Below are positions 48,640 through 58,340 of a stretch of DNA of 64,000 nucleotides, in pieces. The notes under the pieces were generated by a model. The model was not told the DNA's origin, made no database searches, and worked only from the letters and a program-made list of their open reading frames with translations. Within the stretch, counting starts at the first letter, position 1, and each line of letters begins with the position of its first letter. A program made the translations under genes and the position numbers. Location: NCBI GenBank assembly GCA_011317545.1, contig WUJK01000010.1, forward strand, positions 434,001 through 498,000. Reading direction: 5' to 3'. The stretch is from Coniella vitis (Eukaryota > Ascomycota > Sordariomycetes > Diaporthales > Schizoparmaceae).

Positions 48640-48667
48640 AGTACGCAAGTACGATGTACTGCGTACT
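48640..48667. repeat. Hairpin with 12-bp stem and GAT loop
   Basis: AGTACGC, a bulged A, and AGTAC form the left arm. The right arm is GTACT followed by GCGTACT, around a three-base loop GAT. It sits about 190 bp downstream of a pair of TACTATGTA motifs. Confidence 0.75.
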
Positions 48668-49198
48668 TGCTAGATTGGTATGGTGCATTGCCGTCAGCGC
48701 ATCCCAGAGACGTCGTCAACATGGCACCAGCCAATCAGCAGCGCCTGCCGCCCTGATGGTTTCCCCCTTAGCTGCTGTTGTTGCTGCTGTAATTTGTTGT
48801 GTTTATTGTGCTGCCACTGCCCAGCGCCGAGCCTGCTGCAAGAGCCGAAGCCCAAAGGCCTGGCCTGGGCTCTACAAGCTGCGTCTGCGTCCGCGTCTTG
48901 CATCTGTGTCTGTCTTGTGCGTCTGTGTGTTTCTTTGCTTGTGTTTGTGTGTGCGACAGACTTGCGAGTGCTCCACCAACTGCACCAATATTTTCCTCCC
49001 ATTCTCTAATTCCTAATTTCCATCCGCCTCGCCTCACGTTGCGTCTATAGCCAAACTGCTACGGTATAGCACCTACTGCTCCTCTCGCGCCCGCATTGCC
49101 TGTCGAGACAGCCGAGACCCCAGCAGTCCCGGCAAGCCGCCGACCATCCATTCTATTGATCGCAGTTGAGGCCCAAAGGCCGCCCAGGGCGAGCGACC

Positions 49199-51215
49199 AT
49201 GTGGACTTCGCACATCAAGTTCGAGCATGCTCAGCAGCAGCAGCAGCCGTCGCAAGCCATGCCCTCCATAGTGCCACAGGAGGCCAATGACTTTAGCAAT
49301 CCCTCCTTCCACCAGATGCAAGCGCAGGCTATGCCAGCGACGCCCACTCATCACCGCCGTGGCCAGAGTCTGACAGTCAATGATGCTCCTCGCACCCCAA
49401 ACACCGGTCGCCCTTCGCTGCGTCCGCCAGTCTTTCTCCAGAGCCCCATGGGCAACCATACTCCCGGTCTGATGGGCGTGGGCGATGTCTTCAATCCACC
49501 CAGTGGGGGCTTTCACGAGAACATGGGTAGGTGGACACACCGAAAAGGAATCCAGGGCGTATGAAGGATGATGGGCTGATCCCAGAAACAACTGACGACT
49601 CGCTCTAGGTTACTACTCCCCTGTCATGTCCTCCCCCGGAACTGCGCTCGATAACCTCAACGAAGAAATCGCAAACTTCGACTTGGCTGGCTTTGGAGGG
49701 CCTCTCCCAGGAGAAGGTCTCTTCGACTCGCCTATGCCCTCTCCAGGACACGCACCGCCGCCAGTTCTGTTCAACACCCACAACCCATTCACCTCCCCGC
49801 CTGAGTCGTTTGTCCCTCCGCGAACTGCCTCGCCCATGACCCATGGGTTGCCAGACCACAGCAATGGCATTCCCATTAATCATGCCTTTGTACGGACGTC
49901 GCATGTTTCTTCGACGCGCCATCCCTTCCGAGACTCGATCATCTCGACACCAGACCCATCCCCGACACATCACGCCCGCAATCCGTTGAAGGAGTCTCTG
50001 CTACAAGCCCGCCAACCGAGCCCAAGTCGCGACTCATTCTGCGCAGAGTCGCTTATTCGGACACCCGATCCCTCGCCTACACGCCACAGCTTCTCCCACC
50101 CAAGCTCGCAGCACCACCCAACCTTGAATCCACTTCATACAGCACCCGACTTGCGCCCGAACCTGACTCCGTGTGCGGGCTCTCGCTCGCCAAACAGAAG
50201 TCGCCAGTCTCCAAGCCCCAGTCGGCGTATGCGAGCCCATCAGCGCACGCAGAGCTTGGCTAGTATCAACAGTGTGATGAGCTTGGCGGATGGCGATATG
50301 GAGCAGTATCGCGTTGAGTCGAACGTCAAGCCGGAGCAAATATCAGAACTCATTGGTGAGACGGACGGGACACCTGGCGCGCCAACCGCCACGACTGGCA
50401 CTGCTGCGTCCGCCGATGACAGTACGACGCCCGGTGGCTCTGCTGCCGCCTCCGCAGGAACCGATTCTAATAAAAAGTTCATCTGCAAGTGGACTGAGCC
50501 ATCGAAAGAGACTGGCGAAGAGAAAATGTGTGGACAATTCTTTGAGCGAAAGGAGAACTGCAAAGCACATATCCAGACCCACCTTGATGATCGGCAGTAC
50601 AAGTGCCCGTATGGCTTTTGTGGCAAGCTTTTTGTTCGCTCACATGACTTGCGCCGCCACTTGAGAACGCATGATGTCCACAAGAAGTGGGTGTGTCCCT
50701 GCGGTCGCGACTTTAGTCGTGCCGATGCACTACATCGGCATCAGGGTCGCGGAAACTGCATTGGCGCACCGCCAGGCACAAAGCGCAAGGAACCAGCGAA
50801 ACGTGGCCGGCCGCCCAAGAAGAAGGACGTTGTCTCTGGGGATGATCAGGGCGGCAATTCTGCCATCATAACGCCAAGCGAAATGAACCAGCCACCCCAG
50901 CCGCAACCGGATGGGGAAGACGGTGGCAACAGTGCGAGTTTTGCGCCTATGACCGACATGGGCATCGGTCCTGATGATTTCGAGGTCAAGAATGGGTTCG
51001 ATGAAGATATGACCGGTATGGGGGGCATGCCGGACTTTGCGACGGATCCTTCACCCTCTCCCAACTCGGGCGGTTTAGCACCAAGTCCGCTGGAAGAGGA
51101 GCTCAGTTCCTCACCCATGGCGCCGCATGAAGTCTTTGAGCCAACTGGGGACGAGTGGTTGGAAGACTTGATCTTTATCAACGATGACAAGTTTGTCGAC
51201 AGTGAAGTAGCCTAG
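49199..51215 (+). CDS. C2H2 zinc-finger transcription factor, Ace2/Swi5-like
   Basis: A DNA-binding regulator, nuclear by inference. Two exons, 49199-49526 and 49609-51215, 644 residues; splicing restores ENMGYYSPVMSSPGTALD. The N-terminal 390 residues are Gln/Pro/Ser-rich and hold repeated proline-directed sites, STPDPSPTHH, RTPDPSPTRH and ARQPSPSRDS, which look like cyclin-dependent kinase targets. Three fingers occupy about 400-500: an atypical first finger (C..WTEPSKETGEEKMC, then HIQTH), a canonical second (YKCPYGFCGKLFVRSHDLRRH) and a third of the form WVCPCGRDFSRADALHRH. The CPCG third finger followed by GRGNCIGA is the arrangement I associate with filamentous-fungal Ace2/Swi5-type factors. 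A basic KRGRPPKKK after the fingers is a likely nuclear signal or AT-hook. The C-terminal part is acidic and may activate transcription. The C2H2 class is certain, the Ace2 label tentative. Confidence 0.85.
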
Positions 51216-52136
51216 GTCTCTTGTGAAGACTGAAAAAGGGGGAATGCTAGGGTTGGATGAAGCTAATCGTCTGCCGTCCTAGTGGAAGAAAGAAGAAATG
51301 TGCGTGGAGTATACGGTTAGGTAGTTTGGAATGTCTCGCGCGCCCTTGACACACCTAGCTACCTGAATTTTTCTTTTTGTATTTCCCTTTATATTTGTCT
51401 GTTATCTTCCTGTACTTATTCGGCTTTCTTTTGTTTGTCTATCAACTTGTTACGCAGGGGTCCACACTCTACTAAGTCCACAAACTTTTGCGAAGGATAA
51501 AAAGATCGGGAAGGGCGGGAAAGGGGTTTGGGGTTTTTTATTTTCCATTTATTTTGTAGAATCTCCGAGGCGTTTGATTTATTTGAACAGGATATCTAGC
51601 TAGACTTTCGGGTGAACAGACTAATTCCCTCTTCTACGCTGTTCTCCGTTTTCCTGTACCAGATATCTTTTGCTTGAGAGCTACATGGAAGCGCACAAGG
51701 CGGTATGTGTTTGATTTGAAAAGAGTATTCTATAGTTGAGAATAACACTTTGGTACGTGAGGGGACGATCTCAGGATCTTCGTAGATATTTTTAGGCAAT
51801 CCTGAAGCAGATAGTCTCTAGCAAATCATGCTCGGATAGGTCACAGGAAGGTGGTGGGTATAGAGATGCTTTGTTTGCTGGTCGGCTAGGTTGGAAACGA
51901 AGAGGCTGAGAAGGCTACTACGAAACTGCCAGCAAGACGTTCATTTATAGCAAGCGTGGATTATTGATACCATGGCTTCACGGTGCGTCTGCTTCCACAA
52001 CTATGTGTGGGAATGAAAAAGGGATCAACAAGTCCCATTGTTACAGTACTTATTGCCAAATTTCCCCCGCTATTTTCTTTCGTCTTCTCATCTACATTCC
52101 TTCTTCCGGGCCATTTCTTTGCTCTTCTCCATTCTT
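51216..52136. other. Convergent intergenic region
   Basis: 3' flanks of the C2H2 factor gene and the CCT eta gene. No supported frame apart from shadows. Confidence 0.6.
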
Positions 52137-53967
52137 TTACCGTCTCGGCATCCCCCTTCCACGTCCTCTGAGGGCTCTCTGTGCCGCACCAGGAGGCAAT
52201 GGCTTACCAGGTGCTTGCGGCGCCTGGCTCTCCTCGTTGCGAATCGTCTCGTCCACGCCGAGAATCAGACAGCTAGCCTCCGTAGCAGCCTGCAGGGCGT
52301 TGATCTTGACGAGCGCAGGCTCCCACACAAAACGCTCCATCATGTCAGCGACGCCCTCGTTGACAAAGTCGACACCAGCCCACGTGTTGCCCTTGCGGTG
52401 CTCGACGCGCAGCTTGTTGAGGATATCGGTTGCGTCGAAGCCAGCATTGTCGCACAACTGTCGGGGAATGATTTCAAGGGCCTTGGCAAAGGACTTGATG
52501 ATGCCCTGTTGCTTGTTGCGGATGTTGTTATCGGCGAAGCGGTGCAGCGAGGCTGAAATCTCCATTTCACAAGCGCCGCCGCCACCCACAATGGTGCGGT
52601 TGCGGATGGCACGCTTAACAATCATGATGGCGTCGTGCAGGGAGCGCTCAACCTCGGCGATGAATTGCTCTGCGCCGCCGCGCAGCACCAGTGTGCACGT
52701 CTTAGCTTCGGGACAGTCTTCGAAGAAGTTGAAGCGCTCGCCGCCGATTTGGCGCTCCTCGAAGCTGCCGCAGGTGCCAAGGTGCTCGGCTTGAATGTCT
52801 GAGCACGTCGACTGAACGGTTGCGCCCGTAGCCTGAACGATGCGCTCCATGTCGTCGCCTGCGACACGGCCGGCGCAAAAGACGTCGCGGTCGGCAAAGT
52901 ACTGTGTGGCCAGGTCACCAATGGGCAGCTTGGACAGCACAACCTTGGCGCCTGTCTTGTAGATGGCCTCGAGCTTCTGGAAGATGATTTGCCACTCGGC
53001 GTCGACGATTGCCTGGTATTCCGAAACTTGTTCGACGCGCACCTCTGCGTTGTCCTTCTCAGCCTTGAGCTCCAACTCGACATTAAGGCAGACAATCTTG
53101 GGCTTGGTGAACTTCTTGGGCTGCTGCTCGAAACCGGCGTAGGAGAAGGTCTTCTTGAAAGCGACACCGTTGACAAAGAGGGATTCAGTCAGCGAGCCAC
53201 CGGGGATCTTCTTCACTCCTATTAATTTCTCGTTGAGGTCGTCTTGATCGAGAGAGAGAACAGCGTCGACAACCACTGATAGCGCTCTTGGTTAGTATAT
53301 TCGCGTAGAAAGCGAGCCATCCTCTGAGTAGAACCGCAACTCACTCTTGGTGAAGAACTCGGTATTCCGCTTGATCAGTTTGCTCGTCATGGCGGTTGCT
53401 GCAAGCTTGCTGAGCGTTTCTCTGTGGCTTGCCTCGTCCGTGCTCACTGCAATCTCCTTGATCTTGTTGACAGCCATTTGGACAGCTTTCCGCAGGCCCT
53501 TGACAATGATCTGTGAACTGACACCCTGCTCCACGTGCTCCTTGATCTCCTTGAGAATCTCGCCAGCAAGCACGACGACGGACGTGGTGCCGTCGCCGAC
53601 CTCTGCATCCTGTGATCTTGCAATATCGACAAGAATGCGTGCAGCGGGGTGGACAATGTCGAGCAGCTTCATGACGGTCGCGCCATCATTGGTAATTGTC
53701 TGTCTGCCATTCTCGTCGACCATGAGCAGGTCACCGCCATAGGGACCGAGGGTCGACTTGATTGTGTTTTGGACGGCCAGACAAGCGTTGATGTTGGAGA
53801 TGATTTGGCCTCTGCCCTGGGAGGCGTCGGTGCCTGGATGGCGAGAAAACACACGCACACACGGTCAGCAAGGGTCTCTGGGGGCCTGATTATCAAGAAA
53901 GGAGGGGCAGAGCAAACGGACCCTCTTTGAGGACAATGATGGTGGGAGTTTGCCCGCCAAACGACAT
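52137..53967 (-). CDS. CCT7: Chaperonin CCT/TRiC subunit eta
   Basis: One of eight subunits of the cytosolic ring chaperonin that folds actin, tubulin and other proteins using ATP. Three exons: 53967-53922, 53833-53345 and 53275-52137, 557 residues, the normal size. The first exon gives MSFGGQTPTIIVLKEG, the eta-specific start, and continues as TDASQGRGQIISNINAC after splicing. ATP-site motifs: LGPYGGDLLMV, NDGATVMKLLDIVHPAA and DGTTSVVVLAGEIL. The junction FFTKMVVDAVLSLDQ is rebuilt across intron 2. The apical domain contains GVAFKKTFSYAGFEQQPK, diagnostic for eta, and the lower equatorial part has VGGGGACEMEISA and WAGVDFVNEG. The C-terminus is Gly/Arg-rich (RGRGRGMPRR). All key motifs are intact. 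Confidence 0.97.
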
Positions 53968-55261
53968 TTTGAACGAGACGGTCAAGGCCGAGGGGAGTAG
54001 CGACGAAGACAAAGGATGGGAGAGAAACGAGAGCGGCTGGGCGGCGAAAGGAGGCGCTGCGCTGGTTCGTGATGGTGCAGCAATAGGAGGAGCAGGCTCA
54101 ACGGTAAGTAGGGACCTGGGCGGTGGACGCGTGGGGTTCGTTTCTAGCTCCCCGTCCCAATCTCGAAAAATTGTTGATGCCGCCTAACTAAGGAGCTCTG
54201 CAGGTACCCAAGTACCTGTTTGCATGCTGTCCCGCCGTTATGTAAGCTGGCAGGAATAGTCAAAATAGCGGGGCAGTCGCTCAGTACCAAGGTACTTATC
54301 TACAAGGGCATGTACTATGTATGTACAATGTACATCAGGCAGAATAGGGTCCGTATCAATTCCCACTTCTCGATGTTTTCCTTTGGTACTGCGTCCAATC
54401 TTTGGAATCGCGTGCCTTTCGCTGCTGTGGCAAGAGCAGAATTCTTGTTCATTCTCAAGCAAGGAAAATTGCAGAAGCATCATCCGGGACGACATGAATA
54501 CCAACACCACCTTCTGATTCAAACATCAACCATTATAAATTTCAAGCTGCCAAAATATCTGCGACGCTGTCATCTAGCCAGCAACTGGCCGTGCTGATAA
54601 TAACAGTCGAATATTGCAGCTATTGGGCACCGTGCAGGTTCTATGATCATCACATCATGTTAGAATCTGGAGAAATATGCCAAGAGCCCGAAGCCATTTC
54701 GCCGCCTGTCTCTAGACCTCCCTAATGTCAAACCTAACAGGACCTCGCAACAGGCAAGTGCAATCCGAAGCAGTCAAGGTAGTAAATCCACCTAAACGCA
54801 GCATCCTTGCGTCGACTGCCATGGAAATATCCAACGACTTGATCTGACTACCTAGGTACCGGGTAGGTAGTGCTGTAAGCCCGCAACAACAAAATCATCA
54901 ACACTATCATCATCATCACCACCATCGTCCCTACCACAAGCGATACCAACAATTACTTCGAATGCCGTGCGGCTCACCATATTCCAGGTACCGTATGCAG
55001 CCTGATGCCGGGCTTAACAAGTTGAATGGGCTTAAAGACAACAAATCAACCTGTTTGAAAGCTCTAGCTGATGCTCCAGGCGAAGTGATGCCAAAAGGAC
55101 CATAGCTACTCCAAGGTGCGTATACATGCGGCCATTTGGTCTCCTTACCGCACATCTCTCACTTTCTGACTGTCATTGACACGCTTGACACGCTTGACAA
55201 TAGCTTGCAAACTTCTCTGATCGGTCCCTCTAAACCCCTCAGCGACATAATAACCTTAGCG
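53968..55261. other. Divergent intergenic region
   Basis: This lies between the CCT eta start and the EST1-domain gene. One TACTATGTA copy at 54313, one TACCTAGGTA palindrome at 54849-54858. The frame of the EST1-domain gene is open back to 55136 but has no ATG before 55262, so a missed upstream exon is possible. Confidence 0.5.
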
Positions 55262-56734
55262 ATGGACACCAATGAGAACCACCAAGCTTTGACACTGTGT
55301 GTGCCTGGACAACTCTGTTGGGTAGAATCATGGATCGACACATCCGTACAATTTCCATTGACAAGCAGTCTCGAGGAAATCCGCGCATGCTTTGCCATGA
55401 TGGATGATCTTGAATCACAGTGTTCGCAAGGGAGACGTTGCGCACGAGCCGTGCGCAATCAGAGACCAGCCGCCAAGTTGTGCATTGATTGGCGTGCTCT
55501 TAGAAGCTTACACCAAAGGCTTCTCGATGCTTACTACGACTTTCTTCGGATGCTCCAGCACTGCAATTTTCCTCCAATTCTCAAAGAAAGCACACTAGGG
55601 CTTGAAATTGCGGAGGATATTTGGCAGAAGTGCATATCCGCCTTCATTGACACAGCTACTCTGGACGGGCTGGCACCACCAGAACATCTACTCACCTTCC
55701 TGCCCGCTGCCTTTTCTTCTTTGACCATTCTCCATGACGAGTTCCCTGCATTAAGGCATGTTTGGACCAAGCATTTAGCAGCGCTTGCCTTTCGAGGCCT
55801 GCTCGTTACACAACCACCTCTGGACGACTCGTCTTCTGATGATCCTGATACGTGGACTCTTGCTAGCAGACACTGGCTTTCCAAGGCTGCCGAATTGAAT
55901 CCATCCGATGGTCGCATATACCATGATCTTGCCCACGCGGAACACCAGAATGGCCTCAAGCGACTTTTGTACCTCACCAAAAGCGCGTGTGTTGCGGAGC
56001 CAGAGAGCTGGAGCCTGGTTTGTGAATCCTTCATGGTGTATTTCATGCAGGTCACCCATGAAAGGAACTTTCGACGGCTATCGAACCTTGAAGGATGGTT
56101 CATTCAAGTGTACTTGATGCTCTTTGTCCTTGGCCACACCAGCAGTTCTGAAGACCTGTTCTGCCCTCCTTTCTGTGGTCCGAACGTGGACAGATATCAC
56201 GCACTCAAAACCCGTTTCAAATGGCGCCTCGCAGCGTACATCACAAGATTCACCCAGGACTGGAGTGAGAAGGCTGTCTTGATGGCTATCCTCAACAGCA
56301 ATGCTATGTTGGAATTTGGAAAAAGATATGGCGTCATGCGGCGCCCTGGAGGTATAATGCTGGAGATGGGTTCAGACTTGCAACAGCCAGACAACCAAGC
56401 GCGGTCAATTATGTTTGAAGAAACTACCAAATTCGTACACGAGTGCGATCGACTAATCATCAACCAACTGTATTTTGACCATCAACAGGATATTGGCGAG
56501 ACCGCGCAGTACCGACGACTGCTCGACCGCGGCAACGAGAGCAACGTGCTGGCCTACCTATGTGTTCGCCTCACTTTCATGCTCTCAGTGGCTCGTCTGG
56601 GGCCTGCAACATACTCAGCAAGCAAGTTTCCATGGGCTGAACTTTCGGATCTTCTGGATTTTCTTGTTGAAAGACATCCAAGAATACCGCAAGAGCTACG
56701 GCAATCTTTTTTGCAGCCACTGCCCGAAGACTAG
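55262..56734 (+). CDS. EST1-type DNA/RNA-binding domain protein, cut by in-frame TAG
   Basis: The EST1/SMG7-type domain occurs in telomerase-associated Est1, in NMD factors and in an expanded, uncharacterised family in moulds; this gene belongs to the last by appearance. From the first in-frame ATG to the TAG at 56732-56734 it has 490 residues, single exon. The signature is at about residues 200-240: WLSKAAELNPSDGRIYHDLA followed by HAEHQNGLKRLLYLTKSACV, the paired helical repeats of EST1_DNA_bind. Helical sequence follows, with LEGWFIQVYLMLFVLGH and EFGKRYGVMRR. The N-terminal 14-3-3-like part typical of Est1 is weak or absent. The coding frame clearly continues past the stop for 65 more codons in the same frame (see next entry), so the product is truncated, read through, or the gene is a recent pseudogene. 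Confidence 0.72.
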   Translation: MDTNENHQALTLCVPGQLCWVESWIDTSVQFPLTSSLEEIRACFAMMDDLESQCSQGRRCARAVRNQRPAAKLCIDWRALRSLHQRLLDAYYDFLRMLQHCNFPPILKESTLGLEIAEDIWQKCISAFIDTATLDGLAPPEHLLTFLPAAFSSLTILHDEFPALRHVWTKHLAALAFRGLLVTQPPLDDSSSDDPDTWTLASRHWLSKAAELNPSDGRIYHDLAHAEHQNGLKRLLYLTKSACVAEPESWSLVCESFMVYFMQVTHERNFRRLSNLEGWFIQVYLMLFVLGHTSSSEDLFCPPFCGPNVDRYHALKTRFKWRLAAYITRFTQDWSEKAVLMAILNSNAMLEFGKRYGVMRRPGGIMLEMGSDLQQPDNQARSIMFEETTKFVHECDRLIINQLYFDHQQDIGETAQYRRLLDRGNESNVLAYLCVRLTFMLSVARLGPATYSASKFPWAELSDLLDFLVERHPRIPQELRQSFLQPLPED

Positions 56735-56932
56735 TATCTCCACGGCTTGACCTGGTACAGACAAGATCTATACCCATGGACAGTGGATCATCCCGCTGCA
56801 AACAAAGAGGACTTAGTGTACAAGCTGTGCTCGACCGAAATGGATAGAATCCGGCGCGCGCGCATTTTCTGGATAGCTGATACTTTGGTATCAAACGACA
56901 AGTGGATCCGACACGAACGGGAGTCGCATTGA
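56735..56932 (+). pseudogene. In-frame C-terminal continuation of the EST1-domain gene
   Basis: Directly after the TAG the same frame reads YLHGLTWYRQDLYPW and then VYKLCSTEMDRIRRARIFWI before its own stop. From memory, fungal EST1-domain proteins end with a PED-x-x-x-RG-x-x-W pattern and an RARIxWI helix. If so, the TAG occupies the place of one aromatic residue after PED. No intron with credible GT/AG borders removes the stop. Confidence 0.6.
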
Positions 56933-58249
56933 TTTGTAATCGTCAAGGAGCGATGTGCAATGCGCAGTTGATGATGTGTCGTCGCTCCGGCAATCGTCCC
57001 TTCCCTTAGAGACCAGCGTTTGTTTAATCTCTCGTGCTCATACACAAGAGCCCTAGTCTAGATTTGCTTCTCAAGCTGCAATGATTATAAGGTCACAGCG
57101 AGTGCTATTCAAACGATAAGCTTCAGACTGGGCCTTGACCTCTTGAAATCACTGATGAGTCAATCCTTTACCGAAAGCAACAGCTGACAGGAGGCAGGAT
57201 TGGGACTAGGAAACAACCTTTCATTCATGTGAGCTTGTGTTGATGCCAGACCAAAAGCCAGTGACAACTGCCTAGGTCAGTAGAGCGTAGACCGTTGGGT
57301 CGAAGTTACGGGGATCTTGGCAAGGGCGTTTGTTAGGACTGCAGTGGACGGATGTGAGCAAGTCATCGGGTCGTTCTTCTCGACTGGGTAGTAAATCAAA
57401 CGTTTGTGATGTTGGTTCCCCTTTTATACTCATTCCGTGCTAATTCGAGGAAAGACATAGCCTTTTTTTGATTCACATATTGACAAAACGACCTTCTTGT
57501 CTGTAAACACAAGTACCAGGTTGTAGCTTTCTTTCTGGGATAGATTTTCCAACTTTACAACCATAGTAATTGGAAGCACGTTGACCTTGCAGCATCTTTG
57601 GCAGAGTTTGCAACTTCTTTTCCGCTTCAACAGCACGAGATCATTTTACCCGTCCAGGAATTGTCAGACATCCGTTCTTTGTAATGCTTCTGACTCCTTC
57701 TCTCTCGAGCACATCAAACTAGCATTGAGAATGTGTAATCCGGTTATCGCATCAACTTCCGGTCTTCAACTCCAGAGAGTTTGAGTATCACCTCCCTTCT
57801 CGCGATTATATGTCAAACCCTCGACGCGCCCTCGCTGGCTTCCTTTACAGTCGTTCTCCGAGGATCGAATAGTTTCAGATGAACGTGCAGGATTTTTCTC
57901 ATTGGAGAAAGCTTTGTATCGATTGTTTGGCTGGTCAGCAGAACAAGTGCAAATGTCAGTAATGCGTTGCACTGCTGTATGAAGGAATGTTGGAGTGGAG
58001 ATCAAATTCAATTTGAACAGCTCTGGAGGAACGGAGAAGGCGATCCTCACTCCTAGGGAAAGAGCGACAATATGCGGTCTTCTACCTGCATTCCAAAGCG
58101 ACCACGACATTATCGTGAAATCGCGCAACGCTGTTCCGGTGAATGTGTAGCCTGCAGCTGATAGACTCAGTCGTAATCAGAGGACGTGACTCAGTAGATG
58201 AAAAGCTTAGCTATAGGTTACTATCTTTTGTTACAAAACAAGTACAATT
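56933..58249. other. Intergenic region, no gene recognised
   Basis: AT-balanced sequence with only short frames. The minus-strand frame 57766-58128 (120 codons) has no recognisable motif and no clear splice partners. Confidence 0.5.
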
Positions 58250-58340
58250 GGTTGCGTAGTGTAATGGTTATCACATTGGATTCTGATTAGTCATTGGCTC
58301 CATAATTCCAGTAATCTGAGTTCGATTCTCAGCGCGACCT
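58250..58340 (+). tRNA. tRNA-Gln (anticodon CTG), with intron
   Basis: The acceptor stem GGTTGCG pairs with CGCGACC (one T-G pair), and the discriminator is T. The D-arm is GTGTAATGGTTATCAC. The anticodon stem TTGGA/TCCAG encloses TT-CTG-A, followed by an intron of about 19 nt. The T-arm CTGAGTTCGATTCTCAG holds the B box. A T5 run at 58344-58348 should end RNA polymerase III transcription. The anticodon CTG reads CAG. Confidence 0.92.

Larger units (their letters stand above)
46183..49198. other. 3-kb divergent region without recognisable gene
   Basis: This lies between the MBOAT and C2H2 factor starts. It holds four exact TACATAGTA/TACTATGTA motifs (47304, 47624, 48393, 48445), a TACCTAGGTA palindrome (47616), a triple 8-bp repeat (47943-47966) and a hairpin (48640-48667). 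The longest frame (46736-47356) starts with TTG, runs through one of the motifs and has no family features. The last 300 bp are CT/GT-rich leader. Confidence 0.5.

Noticed and set aside
57766..58128. Minus-strand frame of 120 codons
   Set aside because: No recognisable motif; could be a lineage-specific exon, but nothing supports it.
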